From Tomocerus qinae (taxonomy: Eukaryota > Arthropoda > Collembola > Entomobryomorpha > Tomoceridae): DNA of 64,000 bases. Positions within the stretch are counted from its first letter, which is position 1, and each line of letters opens with the position of its first letter. Below are positions 23,571 through 34,499 of the stretch, piece after piece. The stretch spans positions 45,322,001 to 45,386,000 of the forward strand of contig CM034546.1 of assembly GCA_020055645.1 (NCBI GenBank), read 5' to 3'. The translations under genes were made by a program, and so were the position numbers. A model generated the notes under the pieces. The model was not told where the DNA came from. It made no database searches and saw nothing but the letters and a program-made list of their open reading frames with translations.

Positions 23571-24232
23571 CACAAGTACCCTTTAGCATCAAGATACGAG
23601 GTTCAAATTTTTACTGGATGTTCATCTCATAGTCAGAACCTCAAATGATCATTTTCATAACGATTGGTTTCATAGAAATCGTTTTATGATTTTTTGAAAA
23701 TCAAATTTTAACATGGGAGGGATAGGGAAAAACTCAAACTGCCAAACCTATCTCCTCCTACAGTTTTCAACCAATCTCCATCAAATGTTTTTTGAAGCTT
23801 CTAAGGACCAATATTGAGGTCTTCAAGTGGCGGATTTTTGATATTTTGATTCTACGATTTTTAAAAGAATTTCGAAAATTCAATTATCCATTCGTGCTTC
23901 TCCGTGTATAAGGGGCTACAGTGCAGTGACTACGCACTGTAAATACGACCATGGCCCACATAGGTGGCGCATGTTCTCTTTCCCTTCAGCTTTATCTACA
24001 CCTGCTCGGTTGTTGGGGCTGCGAGAAACGAACAGTTTAGTTTCAATAAACATGAGGTGAAACAGAAATAGATTTTTTGGTTCTTCAGTTTTCATCTTTG
24101 AATATCTGTCAAATAATTCAAGATTTAAAATAAAATAATTGGACCAAATAACATATAAGGGGCAATTAAAATAACACGTTTAATTAAGGTGACGGGATAT
24201 GTTAAAACTAATTAACGAAGGAGGATTAAAAT
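23571..24232. other. Insertion flank left of the minisatellite
   Basis: This stretch has no counterpart at the matching point of the duplicate (35510), so with the minisatellite it forms a block inserted into, or lost from, one copy. No gene recognised. The last 60 bases contain degenerate versions of the minisatellite unit. Confidence 0.5.
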
Positions 24233-27075
24233 GGGTTATTGAAAATAACGGGGTTATTGAAAATAACGGGGTTATTGAAAATAACGGGGTTATTGAAAAT
24301 AACGGGGTTATTGAAAATAACGGGGTTATTGAAAATAACGGGGTTATTGATAATAACGGGGTTATTGAAAATAACGGGGTTATTGAAAATAACGGGGTTA
24401 TTGAAAATAACGGGGTTATTGAAAATAACGGGGTTATTGAAAATAACGGGGTTATTGAAAATAACGGGGTTATTGAAAATAACGGGGTTATTGAAAATAA
24501 CGGGGTTATTGAAAATAACGGGGTTATTGAAAATAACGGGGTTATTGAAAATAACGGGGTTATTGAAAATAACGGGGTTATTGAAAATAACGGGGTTATT
24601 GAAAATAACGGGGTTATTGAAAATAACGGGGTTATTGAAAATAACGGGGTTATTGAAAATAACGGGGTTATTGAAAATAACGGGGTTATTGAAAATAACG
24701 GGGTTATTGAAAATAACGGGGTTATTGAAAATAACGGGGTTATTGAAAATAACGGGGTTATTGAAAATAACGGGGTTATTGAAAATAACGGGGTTATTGA
24801 AAATAACGGGGTTATTGAAAATAACGGGGTTATTGAAAATAACGGGGTTATTGAAAATAACGGGGTTATTGAAAATAACGGGGTTATTGAAAATAACGGG
24901 GTTATTGAAAATAACGGGGTTATTGAAAATAACGGGGTTATTGAAAATAACGGGGTTATTGAAAATAACGGGGTTATTGAAAATAACGGGGTTATTGAAA
25001 ATAACGGGGTTATTGAAAATAACGGGGTTATTGAAAATAACGGGGTTATTGAAAATAACGGGGTTATTGAAAATAACGGGGTTATTGAAAATAACGGGGT
25101 TATTGAAAATAACGGGGTTATTGAAAATAACGGGGTTATTGAAAATAACGGGGTTATTGAAAATAACGGGGTTATTGAAAATAACGGGGTTATTGAAAAT
25201 AACGGGGTTATTGAAAATAACGGGGTTATTGAAAATAACGGGGTTATTGAAAATAACGGGGTTATTGAAAATAACGGGGTTATTGAAAATAACGGGGTTA
25301 TTGAAAATAACGGGGTTATTGAAAATAACGGGGTTATTGAAAATAACGGGGTTATTGAAAATAACGGGGTTATTGAAAATAACGGGGTTATTGAAAATAA
25401 CGGGGTTATTGAAAATAACGGGGTTATTGAAAATAACGGGGTTATTGAAAATAACGGGGTTATTGAAAATAACGGGGTTATTGAAAATAACGGGGTTATT
25501 GAAAATAACGGGGTTATTGAAAATAACGGGGTTATTGAAAATAACGGGGTTATTGAAAATAACGGGGTTATTGAAAATAACGGGGTTATTGAAAATAACG
25601 GGGTTATTGAAAATAACGGGGTTATTGAAAATAACGGGGTTATTGAAAATAACGGGGTTATTGAAAATAACGGGGTTATTGAAAATAACGGGGTTATTGA
25701 AAATAACGGGGTTATTGAAAATAACGGGGTTATTGAAAATAACGGGGTTATTGAAAATAACGGGGTTATTGAAAATAACGGGGTTATTGAAAATAACGGG
25801 GTTATTGAAAATAACGGGGTTATTGAAAATAACGGGGTTATTGAAAATAACGGGGTTATTGAAAATAACGGGGTTATTGAAAATAACGGGGTTATTGAAA
25901 ATAACGGGGTTATTGAAAATAACGGGGTTATTGAAAATAACGGGGTTATTGAAAATAACGGGGTTATTGAAAATAACGGGGTTATTGAAAATAACGGGGT
26001 TATTGAAAATAACGGGGTTATTGAAAATAACGGGGTTATTGAAAATAACGGGGTTATTGAAAATAACGGGGTTATTGAAAATAACGGGGTTATTGAAAAT
26101 AACGGGGTTATTGAAAATAACGGGGTTATTGAAAATAACGGGGTTATTGAAAATAACGGGGTTATTGAAAATAACGGGGTTATTGAAAATAACGGGGTTA
26201 TTGAAAATAACGGGGTTATTGAAAATAACGGGGTTATTGAAAATAACGGGGTTATTGAAAATAACGGGGTTATTGAAAATAACGGGGTTATTGAAAATAA
26301 CGGGGTTATTGAAAATAACGGGGTTATTGAAAATAACGGGGTTATTGAAAATAACGGGGTTATTGAAAATAACGGGGTTATTGAAAATAACGGGGTTATT
26401 GAAAATAACGGGGTTATTGAAAATAACGGGGTTATTGAAAATAACGGGGTTATTGAAAATAACGGGGTTATTGAAAATAACGGGGTTATTGAAAATAACG
26501 GGGTTATTGAAAATAACGGGGTTATTGAAAATAACGGGGTTATTGAAAATAACGGGGTTATTGAAAATAACGGGGTTATTGAAAATAACGGGGTTATTGA
26601 AAATAACGGGGTTATTGAAAATAACGGGGTTATTGAAAATAACGGGGTTATTGAAAATAACGGGGTTATTGAAAATAACGGGGTTATTGAAAATAACGGG
26701 GTTATTGAAAATAACGGGGTTATTGAAAATAACGGGGTTATTGAAAATAACGGGGTTATTGAAAATAACGGGGTTATTGAAAATAACGGGGTTATTGAAA
26801 ATAACGGGGTTATTGAAAATAACGGGGTTATTGAAAATAACGGGGTTATTGAAAATAACGGGGTTATTGAAAATAACGGGGTTATTGAAAATAACGGGGT
26901 TATTGAAAATAACGGGGTTATTGAAAATAACGGGGTTATTGAAAATAACGGGGTTATTGAAAATAACGGGGTTATTGAAAATAACGGGGTTATTGAAAAT
27001 AACGGGGTTATTGAAAATAACGGGGTTATTGAAAATAACGGGGTTATTGAAAATAACGGGGTTATTGAAAATAAC
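24233..27075. repeat. 18-bp minisatellite, about 158 nearly identical units
   Basis: The unit is ggggttattgaaaataac. Throughout 2.84 kb I see one internal change (gaaaat to gataat near 24350). At the right edge, 27076-27190, the units decay (ggttattgaaaaagacc, gggtgattgaaaatgac). Each unit holds the inverted pair GTTATT/AATAAC around a GAA loop, and one GGGG run. Because 18 is a multiple of three, two plus-strand frames stay open (repeating VIENNG or LLKITG). Third-position changes are as absent as all others, so this is better explained as a recently expanded VNTR than a protein. The displayed copy number may be approximate if the assembly collapsed or expanded it. Confidence 0.95.
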
Positions 27076-27190
27076 GTGGTTATTGAAAAAGACCGGGTGA
27101 TTGAAAATGACTGGGTTATTTTAAATGACGTGATTATTTAAAATGACGCCTATTTACAATGATGGGGTAATGTAAAATGACGTAGTGATT

Positions 27191-27410
27191 GAAAATTATA
27201 TATTATGTCCTTATAATATTAATGATATAATGAAAATCAGGCGCTAATGTAAGGGCTTCAAACATTTACTTTTCGCTGTTTGGTCAAATGATGCTGAATC
27301 TGGCACACTATTATTGCTTTTTTAATGCATAATGCACACTTATGACCCCTTAATGAGTAACCCCATTAAGGGGTTACCCATTTCCCGTTCGGAGAACGGG
27401 CCTATTACTA
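27191..27410. other. Insertion flank right of the minisatellite
   Basis: Unmatched in the duplicate. Contains the short hairpin gagtaaccccattaaggggt and ccgttcggagaacggg near 27354-27400, just before duplicated sequence resumes. No gene. Confidence 0.5.
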
Positions 27411-28231
27411 GTAAACTGTATAATACGCTCATATGGTAAGCCATATTATAATAAATAAAGGCTATATCATACAATAAGTGCATGTCTACCTCTAAGAATA
27501 TAAATTGGACATAGATAAAAGTATGTCAAAGCCAAAAGTCAGTATTGATTAGAACTGCAATTTATATATTATTCATTTGTATTGAGCTTTAGTATAGCAT
27601 AAATTTATAGACATCTACATATATTAATATATCGGACAGGAAAAGGTACGGATTAAAACGTCTTTAGACATTAAATGAACTCTCTTTTAACGTGCTATGA
27701 TTTCATTATGCATTTACACTGTCTATAATCTACATCACATACATGTACAAGTATCTCATGTAATCTCTATAATTAATAGCACCGTAGTAAGTTTTCAATA
27801 CCTGCAAAAAATCAAAGCTTATTGCAAGATTTGAGAGACGTTAGTAGGATTATAGTCGAAAATGGGAATGTAAACTAAATTTCTCACCATGCAGGCAATT
27901 AGGTTCTGATTTTAAAAACATTACGTAACTATTTTCTACTTCTTAGAATTCCTATGATATCCATTAAAATTCGATGAGCAATCAGGTTTGAATATTGGCA
28001 AATTGGCATGGAATTGAGTAAAGACATAAATTCATCTTCGTTAAGCAATATTGAGCTAAATAGCTGCCCTAACCAAATGCATTCGGATTTGGTCATTTTT
28101 TTCATCGTCTTGGCATCACCAATAATTTATGATGATTACGCATTCGGATCTTCCTCTTTACAATACCAATAATTGCAATGAGGATAGGAAAACAGGAAAG
28201 TGCAACCATTGTACATGCAGAGCAATAATAG
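27411..28231. repeat. Segmental duplication block Y (partner 35510-36309)
   Basis: The sequence from tataataaataaaggctat to tgcagagcaataatag matches 35530-36309 in the same orientation. It carries the last part of a CUB-LDLa gene at its right edge. It joins at 28229-28265 to about 36 bases (tagacaaagctagattataa and on) that match 20452-20480. Confidence 0.82.
28102..28231 (-). pseudogene. 3' tail fragment of a CUB-LDLa gene
   Basis: 130 bp nearly identical to 36180-36309, encoding only the membrane helix (CTMVALSCFPILIAIIGIV type) and basic tail of the family's last exon. The LDLa module and all upstream exons are cut off at the duplication breakpoint. Non-functional. Confidence 0.85.
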
Positions 28232-28398
28232 ACAAAGCTAGATTATAATACCAGATTTGGTAGTTGATTGCCGAATGTTCTGATAACAACAAAGAAAATT
28301 AATGGATAAGTATCATTATAAATATAGCGGCAATTTTATTCTGTTTTACAATTTTTGAAGCTTAATGTAAATAAAACAGTATAATACCAAAATCTTAC

Positions 28399-28479
28399 AA
28401 TGTGAAGAAGCCCGATGATTATTCCTCCTATTTTCAGGGGCAAACACGGCAAACAGCAACACAATTTTGGAGATTCCAT
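28399..28479 (-). pseudogene. Orphan first exon of the four-helix membrane protein
   Basis: Starts MESPKLCCCLPCLPLKIGG and ends with a phase-0 GTAAG donor, like 22316..22245, but with a nine-base tandem duplication (extra CLP) and a DI to HI change. The other three exons are missing; CUB-LDLa-derived sequence lies downstream instead. Its upstream flank (28480-28690) is conserved, so it may still be transcribed. Confidence 0.8.
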
Positions 28480-28690
28480 TTTTACCTGAAGTTAATAAAC
28501 TGAAAAGATGAATCTAAATATTTGTAATGCTTACTGTATTTTGCTTATTTTATTGTAATTCAATTTCTGTAATTATGAATGTAATGGAAATTCGTTTTGA
28601 TTTTATATCTGTGGGTATTCGAATTTGTCTTACACTTTCCTAGTAGTAACATTTTGTTGGTAGTAGAGAGAGTGTAAGTCCATTTCTAGG

Positions 28691-29231
28691 AATGAGTCAG
28701 GGTGGGGCACACCAACCAACCCATAACACTACAAAGCAGACTTAATTTAGAAAAATGAAATTCTGTTAAAGAAAAATCGCACCAGAATCAAATTTCTGAT
28801 ATTTTAGTTTTTATTGCCTTAATATTATAATATAGAGTGAATAGTTTCATTTTAGCATCAGACTCTGTTTTAAAGCAATACCTCTGCAATAATCTAGTTT
28901 TGCAAGACTAAGTTCTAACGTCATGTCCTTATACATATTTATAAAAACGGTACAATATTAAACTATTTTATCATGCCATTACTAATAATAAAAAACAAAG
29001 TCTTAAACAAATAGAGAGCTATGCTATTTTTGAAAATCAAAAGACGAATGAAAGTGCTACTTAATGGCACGAACGTCAACCATAATGATCGTTATTAGAA
29101 TAATAACACGACATTCAATGATGCTTTATTTTCGTGGTAAATGGACGTAACGTTTTACTGCTTTACAAAGAAAATAATAAAAATGTTTTATTTTTCAGCG
29201 ACATATTACTAGAGACAACGTTAATTCCAGA
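28691..29231. other. Intergenic, nothing recognised
   Basis: AT-rich with no supported gene or repeat boundary. Confidence 0.45.
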
Positions 29232-29875
29232 CAGGGCATGAAAAAGGCAAAAAGCTACCTTTTTGCCTTTTTGCTTGCCTTTGTGCCTAGCAAAATCAGC
29301 AAAAAGGTTACCTTTTTGCCTTTTTGCTGTTAAATGGGGTAATTGGCAATTGACATGTTAACCACCAAGGATGTGAACAAGAAATACGATTTTAAAAAAC
29401 AGCAATTCTTAATTATCTTCAATAATTCGGTCATTCATTAGACAATAAAACAATCGAAAACAACAAACTAACATTGTAAGCAATTTTAAGAAACATGAAA
29501 AAAACAAGAACCCAGAGCTGTGCTAACCAGTAACAGTCAAATACTGGATATTTTGGTTGAGCTGATATATCTCATATAATATTGTACACAATACGCAGAT
29601 ATTTGACCATGGCTCATTTTTTATTATACGGTTTGTCACAAATACATTATAGTTCATTTTAAATTGTTTAGTATTAGTAATAAATAGCATAATAATCAAA
29701 AAAACTAACTAGCATCTGCAATTTATCTTAATATTTGAATGTGTAGGACGGGACAGTCTACAAAAGTTAGCTTTAATGAAGTATCACAGGTGGCGGTGAC
29801 TACTCCAAAAAGGCACAAAAAGGCAAAAAGGTAGCAAAAAGGCAAAAAGGTGAAGGCAACCTTTTTTATGCCTTG
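29232..29875. mobile_element. hAT-like MITE with GGCAAAAAGG arms, copy 1
   Basis: The left end cagggcatgaaaaaggcaaa and right end ttttttatgccttg are inverted repeats, with subterminal ggcaaaaagg runs. The flanks attccaga and attccggg agree at six of eight positions. The interior is homologous, in inverse orientation, to 43813-44505. Non-coding. Confidence 0.78.
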
Positions 29876-30041
29876 ATTCCGGGAAAAGAAATTTCTCTGA
29901 TATTCAATCCCCCATTTACTACATTTAGGAGTAAAGTAGACTAAGGCTTTTTGTCATACAGTCATACCTAATATCCTCATAAACTAAAAATGCAAGGAGG
30001 TCAACTATATCAAAGATGGAAATGGCCTCATAATTCGATGC

Positions 30042-31973
30042 TCACCTCTTTCGCCTGTTAGGAAACAAACGATATTTTCTTCGAATTTGAACACCTTTGG
30101 CAACAGTTTTTAGCCTGTTGATAAGACTGATAGCGTTCATTTTCATCGTCAATCTGCAGTGCCATAACCATTCCAAGAAAAGAATGATGAAGGATCCAAT
30201 CAGAAAGTATCCACACACGAAGAAAATAGCGTGAATTTTCATTATCAGACTAATAGGGGTTGTCTGTGATTCGTCATATTTCAGTTTTGAAAGGTATATT
30301 ATATTTTTTAAATCTTCAATGAACTCCCATTGTTGCTTGAAATATTTTAGGAAACCTCTCTCTTGCATGATTCGAAAGTATGATTGAAATTTATAACGGT
30401 AGCATTCATTGAATCTATAAGACATAGGTCCAGCGAGATCTGTTTCCTTTGCAGTCATGCAAATTCCGTCAGAAGATACCCTAGATGGTATTAAGGGCAC
30501 AATGTATTGACTATGCTGTTTTTCATGTACATAAAATAGTTTCATTGAATAGTTGGTCAAAATTTTGATAGTAAATGTCCAGGGCCGCATTTTAAGGTGT
30601 TCAGATGTTGCATCAAATTGAAAATCAAAAATGAAGACACTTGAATTTATCTTGTCCAGAATTTTATATTTTTCAAAATATTTAATATTCAACTCGTCTA
30701 AATTCCGCCGTGTGTCTTTCTGCTGATACAACTTATATCCATTTTCGACGAGATCTTTAAAGTCTTTAAACTGCTTTCTGTCTGGTGGGGCAATAATCTC
30801 GCTTGTTATCCACGTTTCATATAGATTAGCAATTACAAATCCCATGGACACAATTACCAAATACAAAATGTTTCTCCTTTTATTGGAAACATCCTGATTT
30901 AAAAGGACGGCTATTGTGGATACAAAAATAAACTCTAATTTCCTGTAGAAAGTAGAAATTCTAAAGCCTAAAGCATAAAATGAAATCGGGAATAGCGAAA
31001 ATATCAGCCACCAGCAATAATCATCAAATGTATTTTGAATCAGAACTGTCAAAGGGATATCCGCCAATCGAGGGTTGGGTTCACAGTAATATGGAATCAA
31101 CTCACGAAAGTTTTCAATGAAAAGAGTTGCAGACCAAGGCAGAGAATAAGTGGGTTCGTAAGACGCTAACATTTGGATGACTCCACATCGACGATGTCCT
31201 GGGTAAAAATCCTCAAAATGCTTTGCATATACGGCAGTGAAGTTCAATTTTTCAGCCATCAAGTCAATAGCTCTCACTGTATTTCGACAATTTAGATTGA
31301 AAAAGTTAGTTTTTACTATTGAATAGTGCACCATTTTACACTCTGGCAGTTCTCTAGGACTATCGAACGGAAAGAAGCCTAATAGGCTATCAATTTGAAT
31401 GCCTAGAAGATTCCCGTTCAAAGTATTCCAAACTCTTTCCCATTCTTCTTCGGAGTCTTCTGCTTTAATTGGATGAAGAGTTAAAGGATTACCTGTCGGA
31501 TTGTAGAGAGTTGTCGTATAAATGGAAATTTCTTTTCCAGCTTTCATTCCAAATATAAAGAGAGGAGCCACCAAATGATGAAGTAGGTATGCTTCATAGA
31601 TTGGATAAATCCATTTAAATCCATCTTCGATGACGATTATGAATCTCGAATCAGGACGATTTACCTCTTTGCCAAAATGTTTGTCAAGATTGAAAGATGG
31701 CTCCATTAGAATATTCACAGTGCACAAACTTCTAGAGATATCTCGTGGATTATTTTCATGACGACCGAAGCGAGTTTTATCATAGCCCAATGTTGCCAAG
31801 GTCCATGGTTGGCCATTTTGGTTAGACAGGATAAAATCTGTCTCCCATTCGAACTGATTGAAAGTAATCATGTTAAAATCACAATTACTATAGAACGACA
31901 AATTTCGAAAGCAGTTGATGTTGTTTATAATTATAGAAATTAAAAATGGCCCAATTGGATACATGTAATACAT
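30042..31973 (-). CDS. Divergent ionotropic receptor 1
   Basis: A single open frame of 643 residues from a clear ATG. The layout is that of invertebrate ionotropic receptors: extracellular region to about 318, helix M1 319-337 (CWWLIFSLFPISFYALGF), pore/M2 region 346-362 (FIFVSTIAVLLNQ), M3 369-388 leading into NLYETWITSEIIAPPDRK, a second ligand-lobe part, M4 about 578-605, and a basic cytoplasmic tail. In the family these are ligand-gated cation channels of chemosensory neurons, derived from glutamate receptors. The N-terminal region is longer than a bare S1 lobe but has no recognised ATD. The gene is intronless as read, which is common in expanded divergent IR clades. Ligand unknown. Its promoter side (after 31973) shows nothing clear. 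Confidence 0.82.
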   Translation of the reverse strand: MYYMYPIGPFLISIIINNINCFRNLSFYSNCDFNMITFNQFEWETDFILSNQNGQPWTLATLGYDKTRFGRHENNPRDISRSLCTVNILMEPSFNLDKHFGKEVNRPDSRFIIVIEDGFKWIYPIYEAYLLHHLVAPLFIFGMKAGKEISIYTTTLYNPTGNPLTLHPIKAEDSEEEWERVWNTLNGNLLGIQIDSLLGFFPFDSPRELPECKMVHYSIVKTNFFNLNCRNTVRAIDLMAEKLNFTAVYAKHFEDFYPGHRRCGVIQMLASYEPTYSLPWSATLFIENFRELIPYYCEPNPRLADIPLTVLIQNTFDDYCWWLIFSLFPISFYALGFRISTFYRKLEFIFVSTIAVLLNQDVSNKRRNILYLVIVSMGFVIANLYETWITSEIIAPPDRKQFKDFKDLVENGYKLYQQKDTRRNLDELNIKYFEKYKILDKINSSVFIFDFQFDATSEHLKMRPWTFTIKILTNYSMKLFYVHEKQHSQYIVPLIPSRVSSDGICMTAKETDLAGPMSYRFNECYRYKFQSYFRIMQERGFLKYFKQQWEFIEDLKNIIYLSKLKYDESQTTPISLIMKIHAIFFVCGYFLIGSFIILFLEWLWHCRLTMKMNAISLINRLKTVAKGVQIRRKYRLFPNRRKR

Positions 31974-34499
31974 TTTAACACGTATTTTGTTAATTTGTAT
32001 CTACACTATTCCTAGTAAGAGAAAGTGTTCAGTTTTAAATATCATCGCAATACTTGTAAACCTAGCCAGTGAGGCTCCAAGGGAAGTATGTAAAAATGCT
32101 AGCGGTTAATAGCGTATTAAGGACAAGAGCTTAGAATCATGCATGTTCACAAAACCCCTCTGGAGATCTATAGAAGAATGATGATGATGATGATGTACAA
32201 TTAAGGTATAATATGTTGATGGAGCGCGGACAATTGGTTTTCGTTGGGCAGTAACCAAGTTATTCAGCTTATTAGGTTGTTTGTCTTTTGTTTCAACATA
32301 TAAGCCACATGGACTGGACGCAGTCCATCTTTATTTAGCAAATACAGGAGGTTCGCATTTTCCATCTTGAGACTGAAACAAAGTGTTATAAAATATATTA
32401 TATCAATATTATAGTTCAAGCCAAGTTGATATTATTGATGATAGTATAGTATGACATTGGCAGGGCACCTGCTATAAAAGTAAGCAATTAGGTTATTACA
32501 TCCGAATCAAAAACTTAATGTACAGGTAAGAAGTGTAATTGTGTAATGCCTATAAACAAGTATACAAATGTTATTAGACTTTGACACATAATAAGTTAAT
32601 CTAAATATAGAAATTATGGTAAATACATAATAATATTACCAATTATTAGTGAGTCCGTTGAAATTACATACAATTTAAGTATTTTGAGAAAAATAATTTA
32701 GAACTTTGAAAGCCAAAAATATTGTCTTATCATTACTGAAAAAAGTTATATATTTATATATTATATATTTATTGCCTGTATGTTGGAGATCATTATATTC
32801 AGGAAGATATGTTATCTTGTGATATGGCAGTGGATGGTAGAGGACATAAATCTACTAATTTATATCTGGAATCGGTGGTACTCCATAATATTCTAAGCTA
32901 AGGTTTTATTGACCCCTCATTAGCCTCACATATATTGTTTGTTTGAGGTAGTTTCCTTAGTTTTGCTGTGATACTTTGGGGATTTGTCTTTGTTTGACAC
33001 AAGCGCTTGTTATGAGGATCGTTGGACAAAAGTCATACCACGAAAGCTGGAGCCCGGCGCGACGTCAGACAACACAGAACGATAGCAGAATATAATTATG
33101 TGGAACAGTATGCGACTTCTGGGTATGGATATTCTTTGCACGTAATAATACTTTTGTTGAACAAATAAATATTTCCTGTTTTCTTTCCTTGAGTAGAGCA
33201 GAACAAACTGTTTTTCTTCTATATTTGAAAGTTTGTTGGTGTTGGTAGTCGTAGGCTACGACTAATAACAAGAAAGTGGTTTAGACTATTATTTAAAACT
33301 ATCTTAAAGGTTCTATGGTGTCATTGCCCGAAAGGAATATTGTATAAACTATATACCATTGCAGTGTAATAAGCAAAGACTATGGCATGGTTGATGAGGA
33401 AAAAATAGATATTGTAAAATAACACATTAAATAAAACACGAAATCCTCCAACTGAACGAACTATAAACTACTTAAAAATTTATTTTAAACTTCACATTCT
33501 TAAAAGTGGCAAAAGCGAACTGTTTCGTGAAACCAAAAAAACATTGAGATTGTTTTAATTTTTTAATTATTTAGGATTTTTATTAATTGGGATGCTTTTG
33601 AAATTTTGAGTATTAAATATATGTCAATGTAGGAGCGAAGGTTTTGTAAATGAATTGCTGTGGAATTGAACGGCAAGAATAAGCAGAGTCGTACTATAGT
33701 CAGCTAATACTTTCGCCAGTGTGTATTGTGAGGTCCTAAGGTAACCTACCTTGGACCTATAAATACTTCCAAAAATAATACTAAATAACAAAAATAGATT
33801 TTTTATGTATTGTTCCCTGGGATCAATTCGTTCTATTATTTCCTATTAGCACATAAAATGAGTAAGCCAATACAAAATGTCGTGTGGCGAGGAAAAATAA
33901 AACGCATATGCAAAAAAATTATATTCAACAAAATAAGTCAAGTTGGAAGGAAGGGTGAGTACCAATTTTGGGTGGACGCAAAATACAGAATAAAATTTCC
34001 CCAATTGAACCTTCCCCAAAACTACGTTCGAGTTACCGCAATAGACTTGATTTCTCCAGAATAGAATAGGTAATTTCAGGAAACACCTAGCCCAGGGGGT
34101 CCGAAAGCCGTATAACCGTTGTTTATTGTAAGGAAACACTTTGCCAGAAGAGGGCAAAAAAATTAAATTAGAAGAAATGAAGTGAAGAGATTTTTAATTT
34201 CGTGTTGGTCTAAAGTGACGTACACGAAAGTATAAGGAGCAGAGTTGCTCTTTACGAGACTCGACGAGAGGAGATTTGGCTCGAAAGAAGGAGTAGAGCC
34301 GTGGTCAACCATTTCCGTGTCAAATTTGTCGGGTAAAATACTATAATTATCTTAACCAATAGAAGAGGGCTTTCTCTCTTCTTTAAATGAAAATTTCGGC
34401 TAATGCATCAACACAAGATAATTAAAAACCAAATTATTGGTCAACTTACCTCGACCTTTACAAATAAAGGGCGAGGCGAGTCGAAAGTGAATAAAGTAA
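31974..34499. other. Intergenic, no supported gene
   Basis: Contains a short GAT microsatellite near 32180. A moderately less AT-rich patch at 34180-34330 (gacgtacacgaaagtataag, gagactcgacgagaggag) looks regulatory or LTR-like, but I could not find matching ends. An open frame at 33810-34064 has no recognisable features. Confidence 0.4.

Noticed and set aside
24233-27075. Regular short repeats as a CRISPR-like array
   Set aside because: Units are directly adjacent with no unique spacers, and the host is an animal genome.
24199-27141. A 980-codon open frame of repeated VIENNG, and an overlapping one of LLKITG
   Set aside because: Both arise because the 18-bp unit is a multiple of three without stops in two frames. 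The lack of synonymous variation and of splice or domain context argues against a protein.
33810-34064. 84-codon frame containing WRGKIKRICKKIIF
   Set aside because: No recognisable domain and no supporting exon neighbours.
34180-34330. A solo LTR
   Set aside because: TG-like start and promoter-like content were suspected, but no matching end or target duplication could be found.
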